Notes: generated by a model not told the origin, from the sequence alone. Counted from the stretch's first letter, positions 39,743 to 49,260 are shown. The stretch: DNA of 64,000 bases from Planctomycetaceae bacterium (GCA_021732975.1 JAKFWC010000023.1:372001-436000), one strand, 5' to 3'. Numbers and translations: made by a program.

Positions 39743-42163
39743 CTATTTCGGCAGCGCCGTGAACAACGCAGCAAACAACACGACCACACCCACGGCAATC
39801 CACATCACGTACTGCCGCAACCGCCCCGTTTGAACGACTCGCAGGGAGCGGCCGAAATTCGTGGTGGAATTGCCGATGAGATTCACCAGTCCGTCGACCA
39901 TACCTTCGTCGAAGGTCCGTTCCCATTTGGAAACGACAATCGTGATCGCGGCGGACGCATGCAGCACGACATCGAGCACTTTTTGGTCGAAGCCCTGGCA
40001 CCAACTGGCCACAATGTGGCACGGACGGACGAAGGCCACGTCGTACAATGTATCGAACCGCCACTTGTCGACGAGGAAATCGTACACCCCGCCGGCCTGG
40101 CGACGGATGTCGTCCGGATTGACCACCTTGCGGCAGTACAACAGGTAAGCCACCGTCGTTCCGGCGAACGCTGCCAGCAACGCCAGGCCGCCAGCTGTAC
40201 CGTGGACATCCCTCGCGTCAAGATGGCTGGGGATGACAATGGAAGCGACGCGTTCCGAGGTAAAGCGATCCACAGTTGGAACGGTCTCGCTGAAGGACAA
40301 GAGACAATAGAGCCAGCCGTCTTCGCCACCGATGGCACATCCGGCGGCCAGCAAGGACAGGATGACCAGCGGGGCCGTCATGATGGCCGGATTTTCGTGA
40401 GCATGCTCGTAAACATGTTCGTCCTGCGGTTGACCGGCAAACGTCATAAACCACAGGCGGAACATATAAAAGGCGGTGATCCCGGCCGTCACCAGCGGCA
40501 CGATGAACAGAATGTTGTGCAGCGGGTTGCGATTCAATTCGCTGAACGCCAACGCCGAGGCGACGATTGCATCTTTGGAATGGTATCCCGAGAACGCCAG
40601 TGCCTGACCGAACAGAGCGTTCCCAACACCCGGAATCGCCAGACCCGCAATCGCAATCACACCAATCAGCATCGTATAGGCGGTGATGGGCATCTTGTGC
40701 CGCAGGCCGCCCATCTTCCGCATGTCCTGTTCGTGATGGCAGCCTGCAATCACGCTGCCGGAAGCGAGGAACATCAGCGACTTAAAGAAAGCGTGAGTCA
40801 CGAGATGGAACAGACCCGCGGCCCAGCCACCGACGCCAATCCCCAACATCATGTAGCCGAGTTGACTGATGGTGGAGTAGGCCAGCACCTTCTTGATGTC
40901 CGTTGCCACCACGGCAATGGTCGCCGCGACAAACAACGTGATACAGCCGATGTACGCGATTCCCAGCAACACTTCCGGCGGGAACATCGGATAGAACCGA
41001 CCGGCGAGATACACCCCGGCGGCGACCATCGTTGCCGAGTGGACCAGTGCCGAAACCGGTGTCGGGCCTTCCATCGCATCCGGCAACCAAGTCTGTAATG
41101 GGAACTGCGCACTCTTGCCGATGCTCCCCGCGAAGACGCCCAACCCGGCCGCAATCAGGAGCAGATAGCTGATCGTCCGCGGCGTGGTGCCGTCCACCAG
41201 ACGGTGACCATGCGAATCCCGCAGGTAGACGACCGATTTCGTCACCGACGGATCGTCGGAAATGTCGAGCTTGCCATCGTCGCCACGAACCAGCGAGAAC
41301 AATCCCGTTTGTTCGGCACCATCGGCGGTGGTCACATCGAAGAACCGGAACGTGCCGAGCGATGTGATCAGAATCATCAAACCGATGAGGAAACCGAAGT
41401 CCCCCACGCGGTTCATGATGAACGCTTTGTTCGCGGCTGTGCTGGCGGAGTGCCGTTCGACGTAGAAGCCGATCAGCAGATAACTGCAGACACCGACCAG
41501 TTCCCAGAAGATGAAGACCTGGAAAATGTTCCCGGCGAGAACCAGACCGAGCATCGAGAAGCAGAACAGCGACAGGAACGCAAAGAACCGATGGAAGCGG
41601 CCGGGGCGAGTGAAGTGATGTCCGCCGGGCAGATGGACTTGGTGGTCTTCGTATTCTTCGGTCAACTCGTCCTTCATGTAGCCCATGGCGAACAGATGGA
41701 TGCACGTCGCGATGAACGTGACCATTGTGAACATGACGAGCGTCAGGCTGTCGATGTACCAGTCAAGGGTGATTTCCAGCGGACCGAACTGCGCCAGTTT
41801 GTAGAACGTGCCGGCGTAGAACTTCGGAGTTTGGTGATGATGTTCCGATGCCGGTTCCCCGCCGGTCGCATCAGGTCGCAGCGCGTCGGCTGGAGCGGTG
41901 TCGCCGCCATCAAGCCCTTCGGCTGGCGTGTGGTGCTCGACTGGTGCAAAGCCGACCCACTTGGTTTCATTGCCCCAGTAGAGCAACGCGGACAAGCTGC
42001 ACAGAAATCCCGCACCGATGCAGGCAACGGCGAGTTGAGCCGGCGCCTTGCTCAGCCGATGGCTCCACCGCAATTGCAGGGCGTAAATCTCCGCCACGAA
42101 CCCGGCGAGCGGCAGCAGCCACGCCAGGGTGAGCAGGTTGCGGAGTACGGTGCCAGTATCCAT
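39743..42163 (-). CDS. nuoL: NADH-quinone oxidoreductase subunit L, enlarged
   Basis: This is the distal antiporter-like subunit with the long lateral helix. Signatures: 'FIFWELVGVCSYLLIGFYVE RHSASTAANKAFIMNRVGDF GFLIGLMI', 'GKSAQFPLQTWLPDAMEGPT PVSALVHSATMVAAGVYLAG', 'TDIKKVLAYSTISQLGYMML', and a C-terminal amphipathic region. It has 806 residues, against 613 in E. coli. Two extra soluble stretches account for much of this: an Ala/Gly/His-rich one at about 65-110 and an acidic one at about 300-345 ('RGDDGKLDISDDPSVTK'). Their role is unknown. It sits 56 bases after nuoK. Confidence 0.95.
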   Translation of the reverse strand: MDTGTVLRNLLTLAWLLPLAGFVAEIYALQLRWSHRLSKAPAQLAVACIGAGFLCSLSALLYWGNETKWVGFAPVEHHTPAEGLDGGDTAPADALRPDATGGEPASEHHHQTPKFYAGTFYKLAQFGPLEITLDWYIDSLTLVMFTMVTFIATCIHLFAMGYMKDELTEEYEDHQVHLPGGHHFTRPGRFHRFFAFLSLFCFSMLGLVLAGNIFQVFIFWELVGVCSYLLIGFYVERHSASTAANKAFIMNRVGDFGFLIGLMILITSLGTFRFFDVTTADGAEQTGLFSLVRGDDGKLDISDDPSVTKSVVYLRDSHGHRLVDGTTPRTISYLLLIAAGLGVFAGSIGKSAQFPLQTWLPDAMEGPTPVSALVHSATMVAAGVYLAGRFYPMFPPEVLLGIAYIGCITLFVAATIAVVATDIKKVLAYSTISQLGYMMLGIGVGGWAAGLFHLVTHAFFKSLMFLASGSVIAGCHHEQDMRKMGGLRHKMPITAYTMLIGVIAIAGLAIPGVGNALFGQALAFSGYHSKDAIVASALAFSELNRNPLHNILFIVPLVTAGITAFYMFRLWFMTFAGQPQDEHVYEHAHENPAIMTAPLVILSLLAAGCAIGGEDGWLYCLLSFSETVPTVDRFTSERVASIVIPSHLDARDVHGTAGGLALLAAFAGTTVAYLLYCRKVVNPDDIRRQAGGVYDFLVDKWRFDTLYDVAFVRPCHIVASWCQGFDQKVLDVVLHASAAITIVVSKWERTFDEGMVDGLVNLIGNSTTNFGRSLRVVQTGRLRQYVMWIAVGVVVLFAALFTALPK

Positions 42164-42219
42164 GTCGGCGGAATTCCCCGAATTTCACTCGTGAAACACG
42201 AAACGTCCGTTGTCGGCGG

Positions 42220-42531
42220 CTAACCCTGCAACTCGCTGCCGCGGTCCACGTCAATCGTCAGGTGATTGTTGTAAAAGTTCAGTGCGATCGCCAGGGCCAC
42301 CGCGGCTTCGGCGGCGGCCAGCACGATCACGAACAAGGCGATGACCTGTCCATCCAAACCGAGCGGAGTGTAGCGGGCAAAGGCGACGAAATTCAAATTG
42401 GCACTGTTCAGAACCAACTCGACGCCCATCAGTACGCCGATGCCGTTGCGCTTGATCGCCATGCAGACAATGCCGCAGACGAACAGCACCGCACCCACGA
42501 ACAGATAGGCGTTGAGTCCAACCGATTCCAT
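42220..42531 (-). CDS. nuoK: NADH-quinone oxidoreductase subunit K
   Basis: The protein has 103 residues and three transmembrane helices. 'AVLFVCGIVCMAIKRNGIGV LMGVELVLNSANLNFVAF' contains the two conserved membrane Glu region characteristic of NuoK, then 'VIALFVIVLAAAEAAVALAI ALNFYNN'. The length is that of E. coli NuoK (100). It lies 21 bases after nuoJ and 56 before nuoL. Confidence 0.95.
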   Translation of the reverse strand: MESVGLNAYLFVGAVLFVCGIVCMAIKRNGIGVLMGVELVLNSANLNFVAFARYTPLGLDGQVIALFVIVLAAAEAAVALAIALNFYNNHLTIDVDRGSELQG

Positions 42532-42552
42532 GAACTTCGATTCCTCGACGAC

Positions 42553-43158
42553 TCAGGCTGACAACGAATCATTCGACGGATTCGCCCGGCGTTTCGCCCG
42601 TGCGAGATATGCCGCACCGACCAGCACCACCAGCAAATGGACCGATACGATTTCAAACGGGAGCAAATATCCGGGTGCCGGCTTTACCTCCGACCCCTCG
42701 GTAACCGGGCGGTCGGGACGCAGTCCCAGAAACGCCAGGCCCAACGGTCGCAGCGTGTTTCCTTCGGGCCGTTCGGCGATCACCGATGGAGTGGTATTCG
42801 TAGTGTGCAACTGCGACCAATCCATCCCGGAGATGGACGAGACCAGCACGAGAAACAATAGTCCGCCGACACACGCTCCGAGCAAGCCATCGGCCGCGGA
42901 GGTCTTGATCTGCATATACGGTCCGCTGGCTGTGAGCATCACCCCGAACACGAGCAGCACCACCGTGCCGCCGACGTAAATCAGCAGTTGTGCGGCACCG
43001 AGAAAATCGGCCCCCAGCAGAAAGAACAACGCGGAGACGGAGCCCAGACTGAGAATCAGCCAGAACGCCATCCGGACGATGTTCTGCGTGACCACGACGC
43101 CGAGGGCACCGCCACAAACCAATGCTGCAAACAACCAGAAGAGTACGTCTGCTGTCAT
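42553..43158 (-). CDS. nuoJ: NADH-quinone oxidoreductase subunit J
   Basis: The protein has 201 residues and about five transmembrane helices. 'IVRMAFWLILSLGSVSALFF LLGADFLGAAQLLIYVGGTV VLLVFGVML' holds the family's 'A.FL...Q.LIYVGA' pattern. The C-terminal part after the fifth helix is a short basic/Ser-rich tail. Its ATG overlaps the nuoH stop (ATGA), so it is coupled to nuoH; no nuoI lies between them. Confidence 0.94.
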   Translation of the reverse strand: MTADVLFWLFAALVCGGALGVVVTQNIVRMAFWLILSLGSVSALFFLLGADFLGAAQLLIYVGGTVVLLVFGVMLTASGPYMQIKTSAADGLLGACVGGLLFLVLVSSISGMDWSQLHTTNTTPSVIAERPEGNTLRPLGLAFLGLRPDRPVTEGSEVKPAPGYLLPFEIVSVHLLVVLVGAAYLARAKRRANPSNDSLSA

Positions 43159-44438
43159 TCCGCGGCCTCCTGCTGAGGACTGGACGCCATCCCCGTCGGC
43201 AATGGTCGAACTGCGGCAGCATCACCGACAATCACGCGACCAAGCGGTGGAGCATTCTCAAGAATCGTCGTCCGCTTGAGCGTCGAGGCCAGCAGCAACG
43301 GCCAGAGAATCGCGCCCAGAAACAGGACGCAACTGATCGGCACGAGATACTTCAGGCACGTCGTCATCACTTGATCGATGCGCAGGCGAGGTAGTGTCCA
43401 CCGCACCCAGATCTGCACGAAGACGAGAGCGCACGCCTTCAGCACAAACACTTTGGCACCGAAGAGATTGACCAGATAGTTACCGAGTGTGAACCCCGGC
43501 ACCAGGAAGTCGGGCATCCAGCCGCGAAAGCCCGCCATTGATGCTTCGAGATCAATCCCGGTGTGCCACCCCCCCAGAAACAGCAGCACAGCAATACCGC
43601 TCACGGCAAACATGCTGGCATATTCGGCCATAAAGAAGAATGACCATCGCAGGCCGCTGTATTCTGTGTGGAAACCGGCGACGAGCTCACTTTCCGCTTC
43701 TGCCAAGTCGAACGGGGCTCGCTTGACGCTGGCAGTGGCCGTCACGAAGTAGGTGAAGAACGCAATGAACGTGAACGGGTCGTGAAAGATCAGCCAGTTG
43801 TGCATCAACCCGGCCTGCATTCGTCCGATTTCGCCAAAGTTCAATGTGCCCGCGATGACAAGCGGCACCAGGGCACAGAGTGCCATCGGGATTTCATAGC
43901 TCACCATCTGGGCGGCTTCACGCATGGCACCGAACAGCGCCCATTTCGAGCCGCTCGAATAACCAGCGAAAATAATCCCGAGGACTTCCAGCGACATGAG
44001 TGCCAGGATGACGAACACGCCGACATCTAACGATACCGCCACCCAACCATCGGAAAACGGCAGCACAATGAACGCGGCAAACGACGCAATGACCGCGAGA
44101 TACGGAGCGATCCGGAAAATCCACCGGTCAGCGGCTCCCGGGGCGAGGTCTTCCTTCTGAATCAGCTTGATGCCGTCGGCTAGAGTTTGCAGCCAACCGA
44201 ACTTGCCCCCAACGCGGGTGGGGCCAAGGCGGTCCTGAATGCGGCCAGCGACCTTGCGTTCCAGCCAGATGTAGAACAGCGGCAGAATGGCAAAGATGTT
44301 GATCAGAATCACGGCGTGAATGAGGGCCGCAATCAGCAGCACCCACAGCGGCGACAACGATCCCGCAAACGGGAGTTTCAACCCGCTGAGAAACTCGCTG
44401 ATACTCGTGGCGGCGAACAGTCCGTTCATCCGGAGCAC
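43155..44438 (-). CDS. nuoH: NADH-quinone oxidoreductase subunit H
   Basis: This quinone-site subunit of complex I has 427 residues and eight or more transmembrane helices. Signatures: 'LPLFYIWLERKVAGRIQDRL GPTRVGGKFGWLQTLADGIK LIQKED' (quinone chamber), 'AGYSSGSKWALFGAMREAAQ MVSYEIP', 'TASVKRAPFDLAEAESELVA GFHTEYSG' (acidic loop), 'WVRWTLPRLRIDQVM'. I choose the GTG at 44438 because GGAAGG lies 5 bases upstream; the ATG at 44429 is too far from it. An extra ~50-residue C-terminal tail is not in E. coli NuoH. This is the first gene of the membrane-arm run; nuoA-G and nuoI are not upstream. Confidence 0.95.
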   Translation of the reverse strand: MLRMNGLFAATSISEFLSGLKLPFAGSLSPLWVLLIAALIHAVILINIFAILPLFYIWLERKVAGRIQDRLGPTRVGGKFGWLQTLADGIKLIQKEDLAPGAADRWIFRIAPYLAVIASFAAFIVLPFSDGWVAVSLDVGVFVILALMSLEVLGIIFAGYSSGSKWALFGAMREAAQMVSYEIPMALCALVPLVIAGTLNFGEIGRMQAGLMHNWLIFHDPFTFIAFFTYFVTATASVKRAPFDLAEAESELVAGFHTEYSGLRWSFFFMAEYASMFAVSGIAVLLFLGGWHTGIDLEASMAGFRGWMPDFLVPGFTLGNYLVNLFGAKVFVLKACALVFVQIWVRWTLPRLRIDQVMTTCLKYLVPISCVLFLGAILWPLLLASTLKRTTILENAPPLGRVIVGDAAAVRPLPTGMASSPQQEAAE

Positions 44439-44833
44439 CGACGCCTTCCCTTAAATAATCCGGCAGGATTCATTCCCGCCGTTGGAATTCACACCACAAC
44501 CGCCATTTTCGATGAGCCGTTTCCTCTCACCGAACCGTAGGCTCGTTCGACAGACTTTCCCACACCCCTCGCAAGGACATCGTGATTCGTGCAGGCGAGG
44601 TGGCGGCGGTCAGTCGATAGAACGGAGCCGGAAGCGGTGGAACTATGACGCGCGGCGGAGCGCGATTCAAGTGAGGCGGCTGTCGTTTCGGTTCATTCCC
44701 ATGTTTGAGAACCGTCGCCGCGATGCAATCGCGACGCGGGCTTCCTGTTTGTCTGGCAGCACTGGACGACGCGTCCGCGGGATGTCAACCTGATACGGTC
44801 CATTTCATTCAGGTCACGGGTTCGGAGCAAAAC
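44439..44833. other. Gene-free divergent region between nuoH and the amidohydrolase
   Basis: 395 bases. It should hold the promoters of both divergent genes; the minus-strand GGATTATTTAAGG near 44450 is AT-rich but lies within the nuoH ribosome-binding region. An open frame in front of the amidohydrolase ATG adds Arg/Ser/Cys-rich residues without support. No repeats were found. Confidence 0.45.
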
Positions 44834-46033
44834 ATGTCGGCTGCCACAACGTTGAAGGACGCGCAAAGCATTGCCTCGTGGATTGTGGATGTCCGCCGTC
44901 AATTGCATCGCATTCCGGAACTCAAATACGAAGAGGTGAAAACAAGCGCGTTGGTTCAGGCGACGTTGAAAGAGCTGGGCATCCCCTTCAAGGCTGGAAT
45001 GGCTGAGACCGGCGTCGTGGGAACGGTCGGTCCAAAGGATGGTCCGTGTGTTGCGTTGCGTGCCGATATGGACGCATTGCCGATTGAAGAGGCGGTCGTC
45101 AGTGACTTCCGTAGCACTCACCCCGGCCGGATGCACGCCTGCGGTCACGATTGCCATACGGCGATGTTGCTCGGTGCGGCAAAACTTCTGAAACAGCGTG
45201 AAGCCACATTGCCGGGACCGGTGAAGCTGATCTTTCAACCGGCGGAGGAAGGGGGCGCCGGTGCTGAGCGGATGTGTCAGGCGGGCGTGCTCGACGCGCC
45301 CAACGTGCAGCGGATTTTCGGCTTGCACGTCTGGCCGCAGATTCCGACCGGTGTGATCGGCGGCAAGGCGGGGACGTTTCTCGCCGCCGCCGGGGAACTA
45401 GAGATCGTCATTCATGGAAAAGGAGGGCACGCCGCGATGCCGCATTTTGCACGCGATCCCGTCACCACGGCGGCGCAGGTGATCACGGCGTTGCAGACGA
45501 TTATCTCGCGCGAACTCGACCCGCTGGTTGCCGGTGTGATCAGTGTCACCACGGTTCATGGTGGCAGCACCTACAATGTCATTCCCGAAGAAGTCCGCCT
45601 GACCGGCACGATCCGTTCGCTGACTCTCGCAGGATTGAAAGCCCTGCAAACCCGCGTCACCGAAGTGGCCACCCATGTTGCGGCCGCCCACCGCTGCACG
45701 GCGGAAGTTTCTTTCCCCGGCAACGATTACCCGCCGACGGACAACGATCCGCATGCGTGGGGGCTCTCACAACAGATCGGCCGCGATTTGTTGGGAGACG
45801 CCGGCGTCAAGACATTAGAGGCAGTGATGGGGGGCGAGGATTTCGCCTATTACGTCCAGGGCGGCGTTCCAGGTTGCTTCGTCGCGCTGGGAATCCGCAA
45901 CCAGGAACTGGGTGCGATTCATTCGGTTCACACGCCGCAATTTCTGGTGGATGAGGCCGCCTTGCCGTTGGGGGCCGCAATGCACGTTGAGTTCGCGATG
46001 CGATCGCTTTCGGAGCTGGCTGCAACGAAGTGA
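44834..46033 (+). CDS. M20-family amidohydrolase (aminoacylase / HipO-like)
   Basis: This cytoplasmic metallo-hydrolase removes acyl groups from N-acyl amino acids or related amides. It has 399 residues, the family's normal length. Metal-site motifs: 'GPCVALRADMDALPIEEAVV', 'PGRMHACGHDCHTAMLLGAA', 'VKLIFQPAEEGGAGAERMCQ AGVLD', 'IFGLHVWPQIPTGVIGGKAG', and the closing 'TLEAVMGGEDFAYYVQGGVP'. GGAG lies 7 bases before the chosen ATG. Exact substrate is unknown. It stands alone, divergent from nuoH and convergent with the sulfatase gene. Confidence 0.93.
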   Translation: MSAATTLKDAQSIASWIVDVRRQLHRIPELKYEEVKTSALVQATLKELGIPFKAGMAETGVVGTVGPKDGPCVALRADMDALPIEEAVVSDFRSTHPGRMHACGHDCHTAMLLGAAKLLKQREATLPGPVKLIFQPAEEGGAGAERMCQAGVLDAPNVQRIFGLHVWPQIPTGVIGGKAGTFLAAAGELEIVIHGKGGHAAMPHFARDPVTTAAQVITALQTIISRELDPLVAGVISVTTVHGGSTYNVIPEEVRLTGTIRSLTLAGLKALQTRVTEVATHVAAAHRCTAEVSFPGNDYPPTDNDPHAWGLSQQIGRDLLGDAGVKTLEAVMGGEDFAYYVQGGVPGCFVALGIRNQELGAIHSVHTPQFLVDEAALPLGAAMHVEFAMRSLSELAATK

Positions 46034-46054
46034 TTTGGTCAGGCGAACTGTGGC

Positions 46055-47542
46055 TCACTCATACTCCCATTTCGTCACCCACGGGTCTTGCGTTTTCTTC
46101 TGCCAGTCCTTGAGTAACGTTTGCAGTTCCTGCAGCGTGACCATGTTGGCGGCGTCTTCCGCAAGATTGTGGACTTCGTGCGGGTCGGTTTCCAGATCGT
46201 ACAGTTCGTGCCTGGCTCGATGCAGATAAGCCTTCACAGTTCGCTGCCCGTACAACTCGTCCGCATTCTTTCGTTCCAGCACGGCTTGCCAGGTCGGGCT
46301 GGCGTAGAGATCGGACGCGAACGGGTATTCCAGTCCGTGGGCGATGTTCAGAATGTACTTGAACTTGCCGACGCGGATGACCCGCATCGGGTAGTACATT
46401 TGCACTTCGTGAAACGTATGGCTGGCATATAACTGGTTCCAGCCCTCGGGGCGTTCTTCGCCGAGAATTCCTGCGAAGGAGCGGCCATGAAAATGATACG
46501 GTTGCGCTCGCCCGGCGGTCACCGGTTTGCCCGTGTTTTCCGCGGGACGAACCGGCGGCGCGGGGGGGGCTTTCACGCCGCAGTAATCCAGAATCGTTGG
46601 CGTTAAGTCCGCCCAGTTGACGAATGCCTCGGAGACAACGCCGTGCTTTGATTGGCGTGGGTCGCGCACGATCAGCGGTAGGTTGATCCCCGGTTCGTAA
46701 GCCGTCGTCTTCGCTCCGGGAAACGGCGGACCATTGTCGCTGAGGAACATCACCAGCGTGTTCTTGTCGTGACCGGTGTCCTTGAGCGCCTCCAGCAGCG
46801 CTCCGATCCCCGCATCCAGCCGTGCGATTGCGCGGTAGAATTCGGCCCATTCTTTCCGCACCTCGGGTTGATCGGGCAGCCACGGCGGGAGTTGCATCTC
46901 GGCGGGACCGAACGAGACCGGTGTGATCCCCGCGTAATGGTCCGGATTCGCCGCACGATTGGCAAAAATATCATCCGTTCCCGCGCGATGCGGATCGGTC
47001 GGGCAGAAGTAGAGAAAAAACGGCCGGTCGTCCTTTTCGGCGATCCATTCCTTTGCATTCTGGGCCATTTTCACCGTGTGGCGAGCGCCCAGCGTTCCCT
47101 GTTGCCGTTCGGTCTCAAAGTGGTAGATCGGTTCCGGAGCGACGTGATATTTTCCGATGAGACACGTTCGATACCCAGCATCATTCATCAGATTGGGCAG
47201 CGATCGTACGGATTCATACGTGCTGAAATGTCCGGTGCCGTGAGCATGACCGTAGTGACCGATCGCGTGGTTATAAAGGCCCGACAAAATCACCGACCGA
47301 CTGGCGCTGCAGCTCGCTGTGGTGCAATAAGCTCGGGTAAACCGCGTTCCTTCCGCTGCCAGACGATCCAGATGCGGCGTCTTCGTCACTTTGTCACCGT
47401 AGCATCCGAGCTGTAACCCGAGATCGTCTGCCACAATCACCACGACATTCGGCCGCTCGTCCGCAGCCGTCATGGCCGGTCCGCTAGTTAGCAGTCCAAG
47501 AAGGATCGTAACTGTTTTTGCATAATAGGGTTGCGTGTTCAC
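46055..47542 (-). CDS. Secreted formylglycine-dependent sulfatase
   Basis: The protein has 495 residues. The signal peptide starts at a GTG ([20 protein letters not shown], cleavage near TAADERP); GGAG lies 7 bases upstream of the GTG. The sulfatase start '[20 protein letters not shown]' with two metal-binding Asp is followed by C-S-A-S-R at about 78-82, the CxA/PxR motif that a formylglycine-generating enzyme converts. Other sites: 'LIGKYHVAP', '[14 protein letters not shown]', '[31 protein letters not shown]'. It removes sulfate from an organic ester, probably a sulfated polysaccharide. A longer frame back to 47791 was rejected. It is convergent with the amidohydrolase (21-base gap). Confidence 0.92.
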   Translation of the reverse strand: MNTQPYYAKTVTILLGLLTSGPAMTAADERPNVVVIVADDLGLQLGCYGDKVTKTPHLDRLAAEGTRFTRAYCTTASCSASRSVILSGLYNHAIGHYGHAHGTGHFSTYESVRSLPNLMNDAGYRTCLIGKYHVAPEPIYHFETERQQGTLGARHTVKMAQNAKEWIAEKDDRPFFLYFCPTDPHRAGTDDIFANRAANPDHYAGITPVSFGPAEMQLPPWLPDQPEVRKEWAEFYRAIARLDAGIGALLEALKDTGHDKNTLVMFLSDNGPPFPGAKTTAYEPGINLPLIVRDPRQSKHGVVSEAFVNWADLTPTILDYCGVKAPPAPPVRPAENTGKPVTAGRAQPYHFHGRSFAGILGEERPEGWNQLYASHTFHEVQMYYPMRVIRVGKFKYILNIAHGLEYPFASDLYASPTWQAVLERKNADELYGQRTVKAYLHRARHELYDLETDPHEVHNLAEDAANMVTLQELQTLLKDWQKKTQDPWVTKWEYE

Positions 47543-47789
47543 TGCACGACTCCGCTGCGGCCGGGAGAGACGAGACATGTGTCGCCGTTTTACTCCTCGG
47601 GGGGGTGAAATCCCAGTCTCTGGCGGCAGGATTTCCCTGTGCGGAAGATGAGATTGGAGGGAAGTTCGCGTTCCGGGGCAGGGAACGGTTGACGCGACGC
47701 CTGCGAGTTGCCATGATTCCGGGCTCGGTTTTGGTTTCCGGAAAAATTGTCTGCGGCGCGAGGATGCTTCGCGCAGGAGTCGGCAGGGC

Positions 47790-48398
47790 ATGGGTCGTTA
47801 TACCGGTCCGAAAGGACGCGTGAATCGTCGCCTTGGGGCGATGGTCTTTGAAAATGCCGGAGCGGTCCGGGCACTCGAACGGCGCGATTCTCCCCCGGGG
47901 ATGGCCGAACGCCGACGCAAGCTGTCGGTCTACGGTATGGCCCTCGCCGATAAGCAGAAGATCAAGTACTACTATGGTTTGCGCGAAGCGCAACTCCGTC
48001 GGTACTTCGACAATGCCAAGGCTCATAAAGGCAACACCGGCGAACTGTTGATGGTGATGTGCGAACGTCGCCTCGACAACGTCATCCGCCGGGCCGGTTT
48101 CACCATCACCCGGATGCAGTCGCGTCAGGGCGTGGTCCATCGCCACTTCCAACTCAATGGTAAGACCGTCGACAAGCCGTCGATCGTCATTAAGCCGGGA
48201 GACGTGATTACGCTCCGTCCGCGGCCGAATTTGGCCAAAATGTACCGTGATATCATCGAATCCGGCTCGCGCCAGCCGTGCGACTGGATTCAATTTGATT
48301 CCAAGGGAATGGAAGCCCGCGTGGTTGCGCTTCCCACGGCAAAAGATGTAAGTCTGCCGATCGATATCGGTCAGGTCGTGGCGTTCATGTCGCGATAA
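47790..48398 (+). CDS. rpsD: 30S ribosomal protein S4
   Basis: S4 nucleates assembly of the small subunit and contacts the 5' domain of 16S rRNA. It has 202 residues, normal length, and is a Zn-free type without N-terminal CXXC pairs. Signatures: '[20 protein letters not shown]', '[30 protein letters not shown]' and the S4 RNA-binding domain '[40 protein letters not shown]'. Unlike E. coli, it is not followed by rpoA. A strong hairpin terminator (48447) separates it from adk, so it is probably monocistronic. GGCAGGG precedes the ATG. Confidence 0.96.
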   Translation: MGRYTGPKGRVNRRLGAMVFENAGAVRALERRDSPPGMAERRRKLSVYGMALADKQKIKYYYGLREAQLRRYFDNAKAHKGNTGELLMVMCERRLDNVIRRAGFTITRMQSRQGVVHRHFQLNGKTVDKPSIVIKPGDVITLRPRPNLAKMYRDIIESGSRQPCDWIQFDSKGMEARVVALPTAKDVSLPIDIGQVVAFMSR

Positions 48399-48446
48399 TC
48401 GCGGCTTGTTCAACTCGGCAGAACTCCTTACGATGCTGTCAGACAT

Positions 48447-48487
48447 CAGGACGTGATCGGAACACACCGATCACGTCCTGTTTCGTT
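48447..48487 (+). terminator. Intrinsic terminator after rpsD
   Basis: A perfect 14-bp stem (CAGGACGTGATCGG / CCGATCACGTCCTG) with loop AACACA is followed by TTTCGTT. It is 48 bases after the rpsD stop codon, the strongest terminator-like structure in the window. Confidence 0.85.
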
Positions 48488-48509
48488 ACTCACCCGCGGA
48501 TTGGCCACG

Positions 48510-49142
48510 ATGTTTGACGGACGTTATCCCGCAGTCCTGCTCTTCGGCGCTCCGGGAGTCGGCAAGGGCACCCAGGGCGCGATCCTCGGACGCATCCCCG
48601 GCTTCTATCATCTCGCCTGTGGTGACGTGTTCCGCTCGCTCAACATGGGATCGCCCGAAGGCCGCGAGATCTACGAGTACAGTTCCAAGGGGCAACTCGT
48701 TCCGGATGAGCTGACGATCCGCATCTGGAAGAAGGCACTGCAGGGACACATTGCGATTTCGCAGTACAAGCCGCCCGATGAATTTCTGATTCTCGATGGC
48801 ATTCCGCGGAATCCGCATCAGGTAACGATGATTGAGGACATCATCAACGTCCAGCATGTGATCCATCTGATCTGTGCCGACGAAAATGCGATGATCGACC
48901 GGATCAAGCGACGGGCGATCCGCGAGAACCGGGCCGACGATGCCAACGAAGACACGATTCGCACGCGGTACAAAGTTTATCAGGCCGATTCCGAACCGGT
49001 GATCAGTGCCTACCCGCCGGAATTGGTGACGCGGATCGATGCCGTGCGGTCACCAGCGGAAGTGTTGCAGGCGATTCTGCAAGTCCTCGTTCCGCTGCAA
49101 ACGAAGTGGCTCGCGAGCCTGCCGGACGACCCGCTCTCATAG
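48510..49142 (+). CDS. adk: Adenylate kinase
   Basis: Adk makes 2 ADP from ATP and AMP. It has 210 residues. Signatures: P-loop 'AVLLFGAPGVGKGTQGAILG', AMP-binding 'FYHLACGDVFRSLNMGSPEG', 'FLILDGIPRNPHQVTMIEDI' (the DGFPR-type site, here DGIPR) and 'IKRRAIRENRADDANEDTIR TRYKVYQADS' with the LID arginines. The LID is short and has no zinc-binding Cys. The start chosen is the ATG at 48510; the frame can extend to 48453, which lies inside the terminator. A weak ribosome-binding site is seen. It is not linked to a ribosomal operon here. Confidence 0.9.
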   Translation: MFDGRYPAVLLFGAPGVGKGTQGAILGRIPGFYHLACGDVFRSLNMGSPEGREIYEYSSKGQLVPDELTIRIWKKALQGHIAISQYKPPDEFLILDGIPRNPHQVTMIEDIINVQHVIHLICADENAMIDRIKRRAIRENRADDANEDTIRTRYKVYQADSEPVISAYPPELVTRIDAVRSPAEVLQAILQVLVPLQTKWLASLPDDPLS

Positions 49143-49144
49143 TT

Positions 49145-49230
49145 CGCTTCGCGGTTTCGCGCCCGTCTGGAGTGCTTCCCAGTGTCATTCTCACTGAGTG
49201 GATCAGTGAGAGGCGCAAAACCGCAAGCGT
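49145..49230. repeat. Dispersed repeat with core GCGGTTTTGCGCC, copy 3 (inverted)
   Basis: On the minus strand 49230-49195 reads CTTGCGGTTTTGCGCCTCTC then ACTGATCCACTCAG, and the plus strand at 49147 has GCTTCGCGGTTTCGCGCC, so the two sides form an imperfect inverted pair. It lies between the convergent adk and epimerase genes (stops at 49142 and 49261). Confidence 0.5.
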
Positions 49231-49260
49231 GGATTGGGAGTCGAGGGAGAATTCGCGAGA

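Noticed and set aside
39710-41098. Plus-strand frame of 462 codons opposite nuoL
   Set aside because: Complete overlap with a gene of known fold, His/Arg/Gln-rich composition and no motif; a shadow frame.
41204-42223. Plus-strand frame of 339 codons opposite nuoL
   Set aside because: Same reasons: it lies wholly against nuoL and carries no motif.
46055-47791. Sulfatase start at 47791, overlapping rpsD upstream
   Set aside because: The extra residues hide the signal peptide and overlap the rpsD start region; a GTG with a good Shine-Dalgarno gives a clean leader.
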